A stretch of 41,282 nt of DNA from a virus. The notes beneath the pieces are model-generated. The model searched no databases. It was given only the letters and a program-made list of their open reading frames with translations, and was not told the DNA's origin. Numbering within the stretch: the first letter of the stretch is position 1; the number at the start of each line of letters is the position of its first letter. Shown one piece after another: positions 24,737-31,113 of the stretch. Where the stretch lies: the IMG/VR virus record IMGVR_UViG_3300045107_000868, positions 1 through 41,282 of that record; one strand, 5' to 3'. A program made the translations under genes and the position numbers.

Positions 24737-25215
24737 TGCCGAGCACGACCAACAAACAACTTCGCGAAGCGATTGCGGCGCTAATTGCGACCGCGCTCGC
24801 CGGCGAGGACGTGCGGATCTACTCGGAAATGGCTCAGGACTATGAGGAAGACCGGTGGGCGGAAATGCTGCGTCCGGCGTCGGATCCGGACAAAACCAAA
24901 CCGATTCGAGCCGTCAGCGTCACGACGAAAAGCCGGTCGGTTCGCCCGGTCACGGTCGGCGGGACGCGTTACGACCGCGTCACGGTGTTTCGAATCGTCG
25001 TATTTGGCGAAAAAGACCGCGTCTCCGAGGAACTGTTCGACGAATGGGTTGGCAAAGTCGAAGACGCCATTCTTGCGGCCCGCCAGCTCGGTCTGAGCGT
25101 CAACGACCTGCAAAGCCACAACGGGATTGAGTTCGACCTCAAGGTTCTTGTCATCAACAACCAGTTGGTCCGCGTCGCCGACGGCGCGCTGACCGTTCGA
25201 CTCTACAAACAGTAA
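24736..25215 (+). CDS. Tail terminator-like protein
   Basis: This 159-residue protein has a helical start (LREAIAALIATALAG) followed by strands (KPIRAVSVTTKSRSV, VTVFRIVVFGEKDR) and ends with ADGALTVRLYKQ, as in minor tail protein U/tail terminators that cap the tail tube below the head. It lies between the head-tail joining and tail tube genes and is coupled to the former. The identity rests mainly on order and fold-like pattern. Confidence 0.6.
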   Translation: MPSTTNKQLREAIAALIATALAGEDVRIYSEMAQDYEEDRWAEMLRPASDPDKTKPIRAVSVTTKSRSVRPVTVGGTRYDRVTVFRIVVFGEKDRVSEELFDEWVGKVEDAILAARQLGLSVNDLQSHNGIEFDLKVLVINNQLVRVADGALTVRLYKQ

Positions 25216-25227
25216 CGCGAGGGCACC

Positions 25228-26286
25228 ATGGCCGAGTTTATCACCAGAGATATTGATTTACTGATCAGCAAATCGCCGGAGTCGGCCTACAACACCGCGT
25301 ACGTCGATGCCACCGATTTTCAGCGCATGCTGACGACCGGGGCGCCGGTTGCGCTTCCGACCCTCGAAAAGCTCGACGATTCGGACCGGATTGGCCAGGG
25401 CGACGAGTTTGCGCGTCAGGCACGCGGAAACTACTGGTCGCAGCCGAAGTGGCAGATCAGCGACACGGTCAACGTCGATTTGACGGCGCTGCTGCTCGCG
25501 CGAGCGCTCGGCGGCACGGTGACCGATACGCTTGTCGCGACAGGGGTCTACGACCACACGTTTTCGCACCAGGTGGACGCCGACGGGCGCCAGCTTCCGG
25601 CGAGCGACGTCGTGCAGAACGTCGGCGGCCAGGATTGGCTTTTCTCCGGCGTCATCGTCGGCGCGTTTGGTTTTTCGCAGGAAGGCGCAAACGCTCCGAC
25701 GTTTACCGCTGACCTCGTCGGGTCCGGCAAACACGTCAAAATCTCGTCAATCGATCCGGCGTTCGGCGATTTTCCGGACACGATTGACCAGAATTTTATG
25801 CACGGCGCGGCGACGGTTGTGTCCTACAATGACGGCTCGCTGCTCGATTTCAGCGCCGCTGGACGTTTGAGAAACGTCTCGTTTCAGTGGGCAAACAATC
25901 CGCGCGAAAACGACCGGCGTCCGGGCGATCCGTTCCTCGTGAGCGGCGACCATTTCAAGGGCGCCTACGTCAATCGCTGTTTGCGCGGTCGGCGTCAGCT
26001 TCAAATTTCTCTCTCCGTCACGCTCGACGAAAACCAGCGCGAGTACACCAAAAACAAGGAAACGACGGTTCTGACGAACGTCAAAGTGCTCTGCAAGGGC
26101 GCGAAAATCGACAGCACTCGATACAACGAGTTGGAGCTGACGGTGCCCCGGGCCGTGATTATGTCGCTTGAGGGCGGCACGGCCGACGAGGACCTCGTCC
26201 AGAACCTGACGCTCATGCCGCTCGCCAATTCGAGCGGTCAGATTCTTACCGCGCGCATCCGGAATGCGTCGGCCACCCTTGTCTGA
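25228..26286 (+). CDS. Major tail tube protein
   Basis: This 352-residue, mostly beta protein begins MAEFITRDIDLLISKSPESA and contains the typical region RIGQGDEFARQARGNYWSQPKWQ of non-contractile tail tube proteins. The C-terminal third (LEGGTADEDLVQNLTLMPL) closes the domain. There is no sheath gene, so the tail is siphophage-like. The ATG has GAGGGC upstream. Its stop is one base from the stop of the oppositely oriented tnpB gene, leaving no room for a terminator. Confidence 0.8.
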   Translation: MAEFITRDIDLLISKSPESAYNTAYVDATDFQRMLTTGAPVALPTLEKLDDSDRIGQGDEFARQARGNYWSQPKWQISDTVNVDLTALLLARALGGTVTDTLVATGVYDHTFSHQVDADGRQLPASDVVQNVGGQDWLFSGVIVGAFGFSQEGANAPTFTADLVGSGKHVKISSIDPAFGDFPDTIDQNFMHGAATVVSYNDGSLLDFSAAGRLRNVSFQWANNPRENDRRPGDPFLVSGDHFKGAYVNRCLRGRRQLQISLSVTLDENQREYTKNKETTVLTNVKVLCKGAKIDSTRYNELELTVPRAVIMSLEGGTADEDLVQNLTLMPLANSSGQILTARIRNASATLV

Positions 26287-26287
26287 T

Positions 26288-27499
26288 TCAGGCTCGATCG
26301 GCATCCCTAGCACTTTCAATATGCAAAGGTTCACTCTTCATTGGCCCAACCAACGTCGAGCCTCCAAGCGCGGAGACGGCGTGCCTCGCCGCCTGCGCGA
26401 GTTCAATCCCTCGCGCAAGGATGTTCAGAGCAGCGTTGTGGTCGCGGTGGAGTTCAGTCCGGCAGTGCGGGCACTTGTGCCACCGGACAGAGAGTGCTTT
26501 CGGGACTCTCTCCCCGCATCCGCTGCAATCCTGCGACGTGTACTGCGCGGCCACGTTCATGGCTTTCGTACCGGCCCATTCTGCCTTGTACTCAAGCATT
26601 CGAATAAACGCGCTCCACGCGGCGTCGGCAATGTGTTTCGCCAGTTTGCGATTCTTCATCATTCCGGCGATGTTCAAATTTTCAAAACAGATCAGGTCAT
26701 GCCGGTTGACCAATTTCCGCGACAGCTTGTGAAGAAAGTCCCGGCGCTGGTCGGCGACCTTGCGGTTCAGCGCGGCGACGCGAGCCTTTGCGCGCTTACG
26801 TCGCCCCGATCCCTTCTTCTTGCGGCTCAGTCGTCGTTGGGCCTTTTTGAGTCGGTCTTCGGCTCGCAGAAGGTGGCGCGGATTCTCGACGCGCCTGCCG
26901 TCGCTGGTGGTCAGGAAAGCCTCGACGCCGAGGTCGATGCCGACAGGCGAGGTAATTGCAGCAGGCGCGGTCGGTGGGGCGTCGGGAAGTTCGCAGGAGA
27001 AAATAACGAACCACCTTTCGCCTTCGCGTTTGATCGTGACGGTTTTGACCCTTCCTCCGACGAAGCGGGAAAGTCGGACGCGCATGGAGCCGATTTTTGG
27101 AAGAGTCAGCTTGTCGGCTTTCAGCCAGTTAAAAGGAGACCGTTGATCAATCTTGAAAGTAAAACTGTCGTAACGGTCTCGTCCTTTATAGCGAGGGAAT
27201 CCCGGTTTTTGTCCAGCCTTGACGCGGCGGAAAAAGCCGTCGTAGGCAAACTGAACTCGCCTGAGAACGTCCACCAAGGTATCCGCATAAATGGTTTTGT
27301 ATTCAGGACAAACAGCTTTCAGTCCGGGCAACTCCGCCGACTGCTCGTAGTAGCTGAGGGTCTTGCCCTGCATCAACCACGCTGCGCGGCGTTCGGTGAG
27401 GCAGGCGTTGTACAGCTCGCGACAAAGCTCCAGCGTCTCCGCCAGCCTTTCGGCGACGGCCCTGCTTGGAACAATACGGAACTTGAACGCCTGTCTCAT
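26288..27499 (-). CDS. tnpB: TnpB, RNA-guided nuclease of the IS200/IS605 group
   Basis: This protein has 403 residues from ATG 27499; an open frame further upstream runs into the S24 gene and is not preferred. The RuvC triad is complete: D189 in VGIDLGVEAF, E273 in CFENLNIAGM and D353 in HRDHNAALNIL. The zinc ribbon cysteines are C325, C328, C343 and C346. AGGTGG inside the end of the S24 gene is a good Shine-Dalgarno, and only two bases separate the S24 stop from this ATG. There is no tnpA, no left-end sequence upstream, and no noncoding right end before the tail tube gene. It therefore looks like an operon gene, not a stand-alone transposon. It could use a guide RNA from its 3' end, which would include tail tube antisense sequence; that is inference. 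Confidence 0.9.
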   Translation of the reverse strand: MRQAFKFRIVPSRAVAERLAETLELCRELYNACLTERRAAWLMQGKTLSYYEQSAELPGLKAVCPEYKTIYADTLVDVLRRVQFAYDGFFRRVKAGQKPGFPRYKGRDRYDSFTFKIDQRSPFNWLKADKLTLPKIGSMRVRLSRFVGGRVKTVTIKREGERWFVIFSCELPDAPPTAPAAITSPVGIDLGVEAFLTTSDGRRVENPRHLLRAEDRLKKAQRRLSRKKKGSGRRKRAKARVAALNRKVADQRRDFLHKLSRKLVNRHDLICFENLNIAGMMKNRKLAKHIADAAWSAFIRMLEYKAEWAGTKAMNVAAQYTSQDCSGCGERVPKALSVRWHKCPHCRTELHRDHNAALNILARGIELAQAARHAVSALGGSTLVGPMKSEPLHIESARDADRA

Positions 27500-27501
27500 T
27501 A

Positions 27502-27855
27502 TCAGCACCACCTTGCTTCGGAACGCGGAAGGAGGACGGCCACGACGCGGACCGCATTCACGGGCCATTGCTGGTCAGGGTATTCGGGATCCGAGGATCG
27601 AAGGGTGATGGTTCCGTCCGGGTTGCGGAATCCGCGCTTGAGGGTAAGGCCCGAAGGAGTGGAAAAGACGGCGACCTGCCCCTGCCCCGCCGAATCGGAA
27701 AGCGTGGCCAAAATGCGGTGTCCGTCAAGAAAGCCGTCTCGGGCCATTGAATTTCCACGGACGTGGATGACGGCAAGCCTTCCCTCAAAGGCAGCACATC
27801 GCAATTGCCTTGAAGGAACAAAGGCCGGTTTCAAGGAAGGAAAAAAACGCTTCAT
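27502..27855 (-). CDS. Stand-alone S24 peptidase domain behind C4-type leader, copy 3
   Basis: This 117-residue protein starts at ATG 27855 with GGAG six bases upstream. Ser36 in VRGNSMARDGF and Lys73 in GLTLKRGF form the LexA/CI-type dyad. It aligns end to end with the copies at 3.3 kb and 14.5 kb, with shared segments VAVFSTPxGLTLKRG and RVVAV, but its N-terminus is longer than copy 2. No HTH is present. It is followed by tnpB two bases later and preceded, after one base, by the stop of a leader peptide, so three translational couplings may be chained. It may act on the repressor complex; this is inferred from homology with the repressor-associated copy. Confidence 0.85.
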   Translation of the reverse strand: MKRFFPSLKPAFVPSRQLRCAAFEGRLAVIHVRGNSMARDGFLDGHRILATLSDSAGQGQVAVFSTPSGLTLKRGFRNPDGTITLRSSDPEYPDQQWPVNAVRVVAVLLPRSEARWC

Positions 27856-27856
27856 G

Positions 27857-28003
27857 TCAGCTCCCTATCTCGTAGGTGATACGAGACCCCAAGGAAGGGG
27901 TGTCGGGAGCTCGAAACAGTTGCAAGAACTGCGAGCGTATTCCGCTTTCGCGTTTTGTATTTCGCTCACTCCCGACATAGAGGCATGCCCGGATTTCGGG
28001 CAT
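27857..28003 (-). CDS. Possible leader peptide within the second C4-type RNA
   Basis: The ATG in the conserved segment GGCTTTTTTATGCC (28003-28001) opens a 48-residue frame ending TGA one base before the S24 ATG (TGACATG). It spans the predicted antisense target segments, as the small Icd/Orfx frames do in P1-like immunity regions, so translation through it could be what the RNA controls. No Shine-Dalgarno precedes its ATG, so expression is uncertain. Confidence 0.35.
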   Translation of the reverse strand: MPEIRACLYVGSERNTKRESGIRSQFLQLFRAPDTPSLGSRITYEIGS

Positions 28004-28056
28004 AAAAAAGCCACGGCTGACGGGCGTGATTTCCGCTTACAGGTGTTTCGAGCACC
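27886..28056 (-). ncRNA. C4-type antisense RNA leader, copy 2
   Basis: The leader begins at the hairpin GGTGCTCGAAACACC (28056-28042) and ends at an ACCCC...GGGGT stem. It shares most positions with the leader at 14252, including CACGCCCGTCAGCCGTGGC plus a T6 tract. TGTAAG (28041-28036) pairs with CTTGCA (27926-27921), whereas copy 1 has TACAAG and CTTGTA; the second pair changed from A-U to G-C on both sides. GTCGGGAG (27976-27969) is exactly complementary to CTCCCGAC (27909-27902). Conservation of pairing with change of bases supports RNA function. Reading frames are shifted between the two copies, so protein conservation does not explain the similarity. Confidence 0.7.
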
Positions 28057-28063
28057 GGAGGCA

Positions 28064-28091
28064 AGTATAGAGAAAAACCTCACGGTTTCAA
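28064..28091 (-). promoter_or_regulatory. Promoter of the second C4-type leader
   Basis: On the minus strand TTGAAA (28091-28086) and TATACT (28069-28064) are 16 bp apart, and seven bases separate the -10 from the first G of the leader at 28056. Both distances are identical in the unit at 14.2 kb. Confidence 0.75.
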
Positions 28092-28122
28092 GGTTTTTTT
28101 CTTACGGGACTGGAGATTTAAA

Positions 28123-28494
28123 ATGAAGAATTTTCTCAACGCATTGTTCAGTGCGTCGAACGCCAAGGCGATTATCACGTTTTTGGTCGGCTTGGGCGTG
28201 AGCATCGCGGCGCGCTTCGGGCTGAATTTGACGCCCGAGGACACGAATGCCGCCATCGTGATTTTTTTGTTCGTGGCCGGCTTCTTCGTTCAGGACGGCT
28301 CGACCGGGAACTGGAAATCCACGCTCGCGGGATTCGTCGGCGCCGTGCTCTACGTTCTCGCGCGTTTCGGGCTGCACCTGCCGGCCGACATTCAGGCCGG
28401 ACTGATCTCCATCGTCGGTTTCGTCATCAGTTGGCTGCGTGTGCCTGGGAGCTACAACCCGGGACCTGAGCCGATTCCGAAGGTGGGGACATGA
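28123..28494 (+). CDS. Holin-like membrane protein
   Basis: This 123-residue protein has an N-terminal soluble stretch and three hydrophobic segments (about 17-36, 44-56, 63-115 in two parts), with a short charged C-terminus. The size, the multiple membrane helices and the position just before spanin-like genes fit a holin that sets the time of lysis. GGAG is about eight bases upstream of the ATG. It starts 32 bp from the promoter of the opposite C4-type unit. The stop overlaps the next start (ATGA). Confidence 0.65.
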   Translation: MKNFLNALFSASNAKAIITFLVGLGVSIAARFGLNLTPEDTNAAIVIFLFVAGFFVQDGSTGNWKSTLAGFVGAVLYVLARFGLHLPADIQAGLISIVGFVISWLRVPGSYNPGPEPIPKVGT

Positions 28495-28811
28495 CGCCCT
28501 GGTGGGTCAGTCTTCTGCTCTGGCTGATCGACAAAGCCCGTCTCAAGCTCGACCCGCAGTACCAGAAAGACGTCGAAGCATTCGAAGCGCGCGTTGCCGA
28601 ATACGAACGGCAAAAGACGCAAAAGCTTCAAGAGATCGCACAACTCGAACAAACGTTAACGGAACTTTCCGCCCATGAGGCGGAACTCAAGGAAAGGCAG
28701 GCGGCACTTGAGCAATCGCTTCAAGAAAATCAGCGACAACTTGCTGAGATGGACGTTCGTCCTCTCCCTGGCCCTATTTCTGATCCTGATCTGCTGCGCG
28801 AGCGGTTGTAG
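28491..28811 (+). CDS. Membrane-anchored coiled coil, candidate inner-membrane spanin
   Basis: This 106-residue protein starts with a short hydrophobic segment (WWVSLLLWLI) followed by a long coiled coil (about 25-88) of E, Q, K and L. The architecture matches Rz-type i-spanins, which link the inner membrane to a lipoprotein. A lipoprotein gene overlaps its 3' end in another frame, as Rz1 overlaps Rz. The assignment rests on architecture and gene order only. Confidence 0.6.
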   Translation: MTPWWVSLLLWLIDKARLKLDPQYQKDVEAFEARVAEYERQKTQKLQEIAQLEQTLTELSAHEAELKERQAALEQSLQENQRQLAEMDVRPLPGPISDPDLLRERL

Positions 28812-29271
28812 CGCGCAAACGGTCCCGCTCCCAACCTCGACGACGACGGCGCAACTGCCTCCGGCGCGCGTGACGGAACAACTGCCCGAGGGCGGTTTTC
28901 TCGTTGAAATCAACGGCACGGTCTATCGCGCCGTCACGGTCGAGGAACTGCGGCGAATCAAAGCGGACCGCGAGGAACTCCAACGCACGCGTGAGGAGCG
29001 TGGTCTGTTGCGGACTCGCGTAACCCTTCAGGAACAATTGACCGAAAAACTTAAAGAGCGTTTGGCGACGGTGGAGAGGGAACGAGATGTCACCCGACAA
29101 GCTGCTGACGATTACCGGAAATTATTCGAAAACCAGCAAGCGCTCCTCGAAGAAGCGCGAAAGTTGGTCGGGAAACGGCCCAGTGGCCTTACTCGTTTCC
29201 TTTCTCACCCGGTTACTCGCATCGTCCTCACGGCGTTGCCGCCGATTCTTGCACGCGTTGGAGGACGGTGA
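28675..29271 (+). CDS. Lipoprotein-like coiled-coil protein, candidate outer-membrane spanin
   Basis: This 198-residue protein's start overlaps the candidate i-spanin gene by 137 bp in a different frame. A basic N-region precedes a hydrophobic core and a lipobox-like ASGC (LILICCASGC), so lipid attachment at that Cys is likely. A long coiled coil (about 95-160) follows, then a hydrophobic end. An alternative TTG start at 28739 would give a shorter signal peptide. Being longer than typical Rz1, it could span the periplasm alone. It suggests a Gram-negative host. Confidence 0.6.
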   Translation: MRRNSRKGRRHLSNRFKKISDNLLRWTFVLSLALFLILICCASGCSAQTVPLPTSTTTAQLPPARVTEQLPEGGFLVEINGTVYRAVTVEELRRIKADREELQRTREERGLLRTRVTLQEQLTEKLKERLATVERERDVTRQAADDYRKLFENQQALLEEARKLVGKRPSGLTRFLSHPVTRIVLTALPPILARVGGR

Positions 29272-29272
29272 C

Positions 29273-29689
29273 ATGCCGTGGCGTCTTTTCGGAGTCAAAC
29301 CTTTCAGCGTCTCGGATGGCTTTCTTTTCATTTTCGCGAGTGGATTCGTGTCGAGTTTATTGAGCTATCTGGCCGAGCACCCCAACATTGTCGGCGGCAT
29401 TATCGGCCTCGGGACCGGGGCGGTGTTTTGGTTGCGTGAACGCGCCAAAAACGAACACGCCAATCGAATCAGCGATAACGACCACTGGCGTGAACTGTCG
29501 AACACACAGCAGCGCCTGATCGCCACGGTGATGGAAAAAGACTCGCGGATTTCCGAACTGGAACGCGAAAAAATTCGCCTCGAAAAGACCTGCGAGCAGT
29601 ACGCCGCGATCATCAGCGAGCGCCAGCGACCAGACCCTTCCACAAAAACTACGGCGTTTTTGCCGCCGCCTTTTCCAACCCGCGACTGA
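29273..29689 (+). CDS. Membrane protein with coiled-coil tail
   Basis: This 138-residue protein starts at ATG 29273, after GGAGGACGGTGAC, which includes the preceding stop. Two hydrophobic segments (about 16-34 and 41-54) are followed by a helical coiled coil (about 80-118). It belongs to the lysis-gene group by position and could be an antiholin or a second holin. No motif decides this. Confidence 0.55.
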   Translation: MPWRLFGVKPFSVSDGFLFIFASGFVSSLLSYLAEHPNIVGGIIGLGTGAVFWLRERAKNEHANRISDNDHWRELSNTQQRLIATVMEKDSRISELEREKIRLEKTCEQYAAIISERQRPDPSTKTTAFLPPPFPTRD

Positions 29690-29714
29690 ACCCGCCAGTC
29701 CAAACGGAGCAGAC

Positions 29715-29969
29715 ATGAAATTTTATACCGAAAACGACGTGCTCAAAATGACATCGGAACAACTCGTGTCACTGCGCCTGGAACAATCCGACATGGAGCG
29801 CGAGGACATTCTGTCCGGCGCGCCGTCTCGGTTTGAAGGCTGCATCCGTTGCGAGGACGTGTGGGTGAAGCCGACTCAAATTCAAGGAGCATCCAATGAC
29901 AACCGCCCTCGAACTAACCGAACCGACGCCCCCCTCACCGAACCCGCTGTTCCCGCTGAACACGCCTGA
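29715..29969 (+). CDS. Small hypothetical protein upstream of tail chaperone
   Basis: This protein has 84 residues with GGAG upstream of the ATG. The N-terminal half (DVLKMTSEQLVSLRLEQSDMERE) is helical; a central CIRCED has a cysteine pair. Its last 74 bp overlap the next gene in another frame, and the C-terminal tail is low complexity. It precedes the tail chaperone and may belong to tail assembly. Confidence 0.5.
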   Translation: MKFYTENDVLKMTSEQLVSLRLEQSDMEREDILSGAPSRFEGCIRCEDVWVKPTQIQGASNDNRPRTNRTDAPLTEPAVPAEHA

Positions 29970-30660
29970 CTATTCGGTCGAGATCAATCTTCGTCCCAGT
30001 TCCGACCGTCCAATCTGGTCGCGCCATACGCTTCGCAAACCGACGCTCGACCAGCTCGCTCAGCGCGACCGGGAAACGTCCGTATCGCTCGTCGAGCACG
30101 GCCACGAAGAAGAGATCCAGGCGGAGACGGACGGGCCGAATATCAGGCTTTACGACGCCCTGTTTCTGCGTGCCACCGGGTATCGACCGGATGGTCAAGC
30201 GCACGAAGGCGCCGAGGCCGCGAAATCGATTCCCGTTAGCCACAAGCTCGCCGTCATGAACGGCTTGTATCTGACCGACGAATCGGTTCTGGCGGACGAC
30301 GAGGACAGCGAATTTTTCGACCTCGAAAAGGTCGGCTCGGTCCGGATCAAACAGGGCATCGGTCCGGGCAAGGTCGCGCCGTTTGAACTCGTCCACACAT
30401 TCCGGGAACCAACGCCGAAAGAGCGCCGGCAGTACCGCGAGGCGGCAGGGGCGGTCAGGATTGTCCGGGGCCGTCAGCAACGGACGAAGGTGATGTCGAA
30501 CCTCAAGGGCGTGGTGGCGATTTACGACGCGCTGATTCAGTCGGTCGAAGGCGCGAATACGACCGACCTGAAGGCCATCAAAGAACAGCTTGATCCCGTT
30601 TTCAAATCGAAAGCAGTCGCCAAAGCGATGACGGCCCTGGACGCCGCGCTCCAGGACTGA
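29896..30660 (+). CDS. Tail assembly chaperone, gpG-like
   Basis: This 254-residue protein has AGGAG upstream of the ATG. It is strongly acidic, with the region FELVHTFREPTPKERRQYREAAG in the middle and a helical C-terminus. Its position after the tail tube and before the tape measure gene is that of gpG, the chaperone that wraps the tape measure. The 3' end overlaps an open frame in the -1 register that could be the T extension. Confidence 0.6.
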   Translation: MTTALELTEPTPPSPNPLFPLNTPDYSVEINLRPSSDRPIWSRHTLRKPTLDQLAQRDRETSVSLVEHGHEEEIQAETDGPNIRLYDALFLRATGYRPDGQAHEGAEAAKSIPVSHKLAVMNGLYLTDESVLADDEDSEFFDLEKVGSVRIKQGIGPGKVAPFELVHTFREPTPKERRQYREAAGAVRIVRGRQQRTKVMSNLKGVVAIYDALIQSVEGANTTDLKAIKEQLDPVFKSKAVAKAMTALDAALQD

Positions 30661-31049
30661 TTGACGCCCTGACGGGATGGTTTGCCGAGTATTACGACGT
30701 ACTCGACAAAAACGATGGTCAGGGCTGCCCCGGCGAATCGGCCTGCGGGATACTGAAGCGGCGCAACGCGGAAGCCGTCGAAATCGTGTGCGGCGACTGC
30801 GCGGTCCGGATCACGAAACCGGGCAACGAGCCGCCGCTCTACCGCGAGGACGTGCTGACGGCGCTGGAACTCGACGAGTATCGCGAGTGCGGTGCGGTGT
30901 TTGAGTTCCCGGACAGCCTCACGGAGCGCGAGTGGGCTGCCGTGAAAGCGCTCCGGCGAGGGCGCGGGAAAGCCGAGTTCAAGCGGTATCAGCGGCTACG
31001 CGCGGACCAAAAAGCAGCGCGCGAACGGGCCAAAACTCCCAGGCGGTGA
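30594..31049 (+). CDS. Frame after the chaperone, possible frameshift (T) extension
   Basis: This open frame lies in the -1 register relative to the chaperone gene and overlaps its last 67 bp. Its coherent protein part begins about 30657 (LIDALTGWFAEYYDVL) and contains four cysteines (CPGESAC, then CGDC) that may bind zinc, then a basic helical C-terminus. No ATG or good Shine-Dalgarno precedes the coherent part; a GTG at 30786 would delete its first domain. A -1 frameshift, as in lambda G/GT, would explain the arrangement. The frameshift site is not identified. Confidence 0.6.
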   Translation, partial: SRFQIESSRQSDDGPGRRAPGLIDALTGWFAEYYDVLDKNDGQGCPGESACGILKRRNAEAVEIVCGDCAVRITKPGNEPPLYREDVLTALELDEYRECGAVFEFPDSLTEREWAAVKALRRGRGKAEFKRYQRLRADQKAARERAKTPRR

Positions 31050-31075
31050 CACCTCCCCGGTGCGCCGCCTTTTTT
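31042..31075 (+). terminator. Intrinsic terminator before the endolysin gene
   Basis: GGCGG (31042-31046) pairs with CCGCC (31065-31069), and inside it CACC (31050-31053) pairs with GGTG (31059-31062). Six Ts (31070-31075) follow. The stem overlaps the stop of the chaperone extension. The endolysin gene just beyond has its own very strong Shine-Dalgarno. Confidence 0.7.
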
Positions 31076-31113
31076 GCGTAAGGTGATGGCGTCACACCAA
31101 TCCAGGAGGCGCC

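Larger units (their letters stand above)
26288..28091 (-). other. Reverse-strand C4-S24-tnpB cassette inside the late operon
   Basis: A complete transcription unit (promoter 28091-28064, C4-type leader, S24 domain, TnpB) lies against the direction of the late genes, between the tail tube and holin genes. It repeats the promoter-leader-S24 order of the unit at 14.2 kb, with TnpB in the position of the Rha antirepressor. It behaves like a moron: self-promoted and not needed for particle assembly. Confidence 0.7.

Noticed and set aside
26288-27499. Ordinary IS200/IS605 transposon insertion
   Set aside because: There is no tnpA, no left end between S24 and tnpB, and no noncoding right end. S24 is full length with a Shine-Dalgarno for tnpB in its 3' end, so a simple recent insertion fits poorly.
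26264-28126. 620-residue rightward open frame
   Set aside because: It lies antisense to tnpB, S24 and the second C4-type leader, all well supported, and its translation has no recognisable domain. Codon bias of the real genes keeps the opposite frame open.
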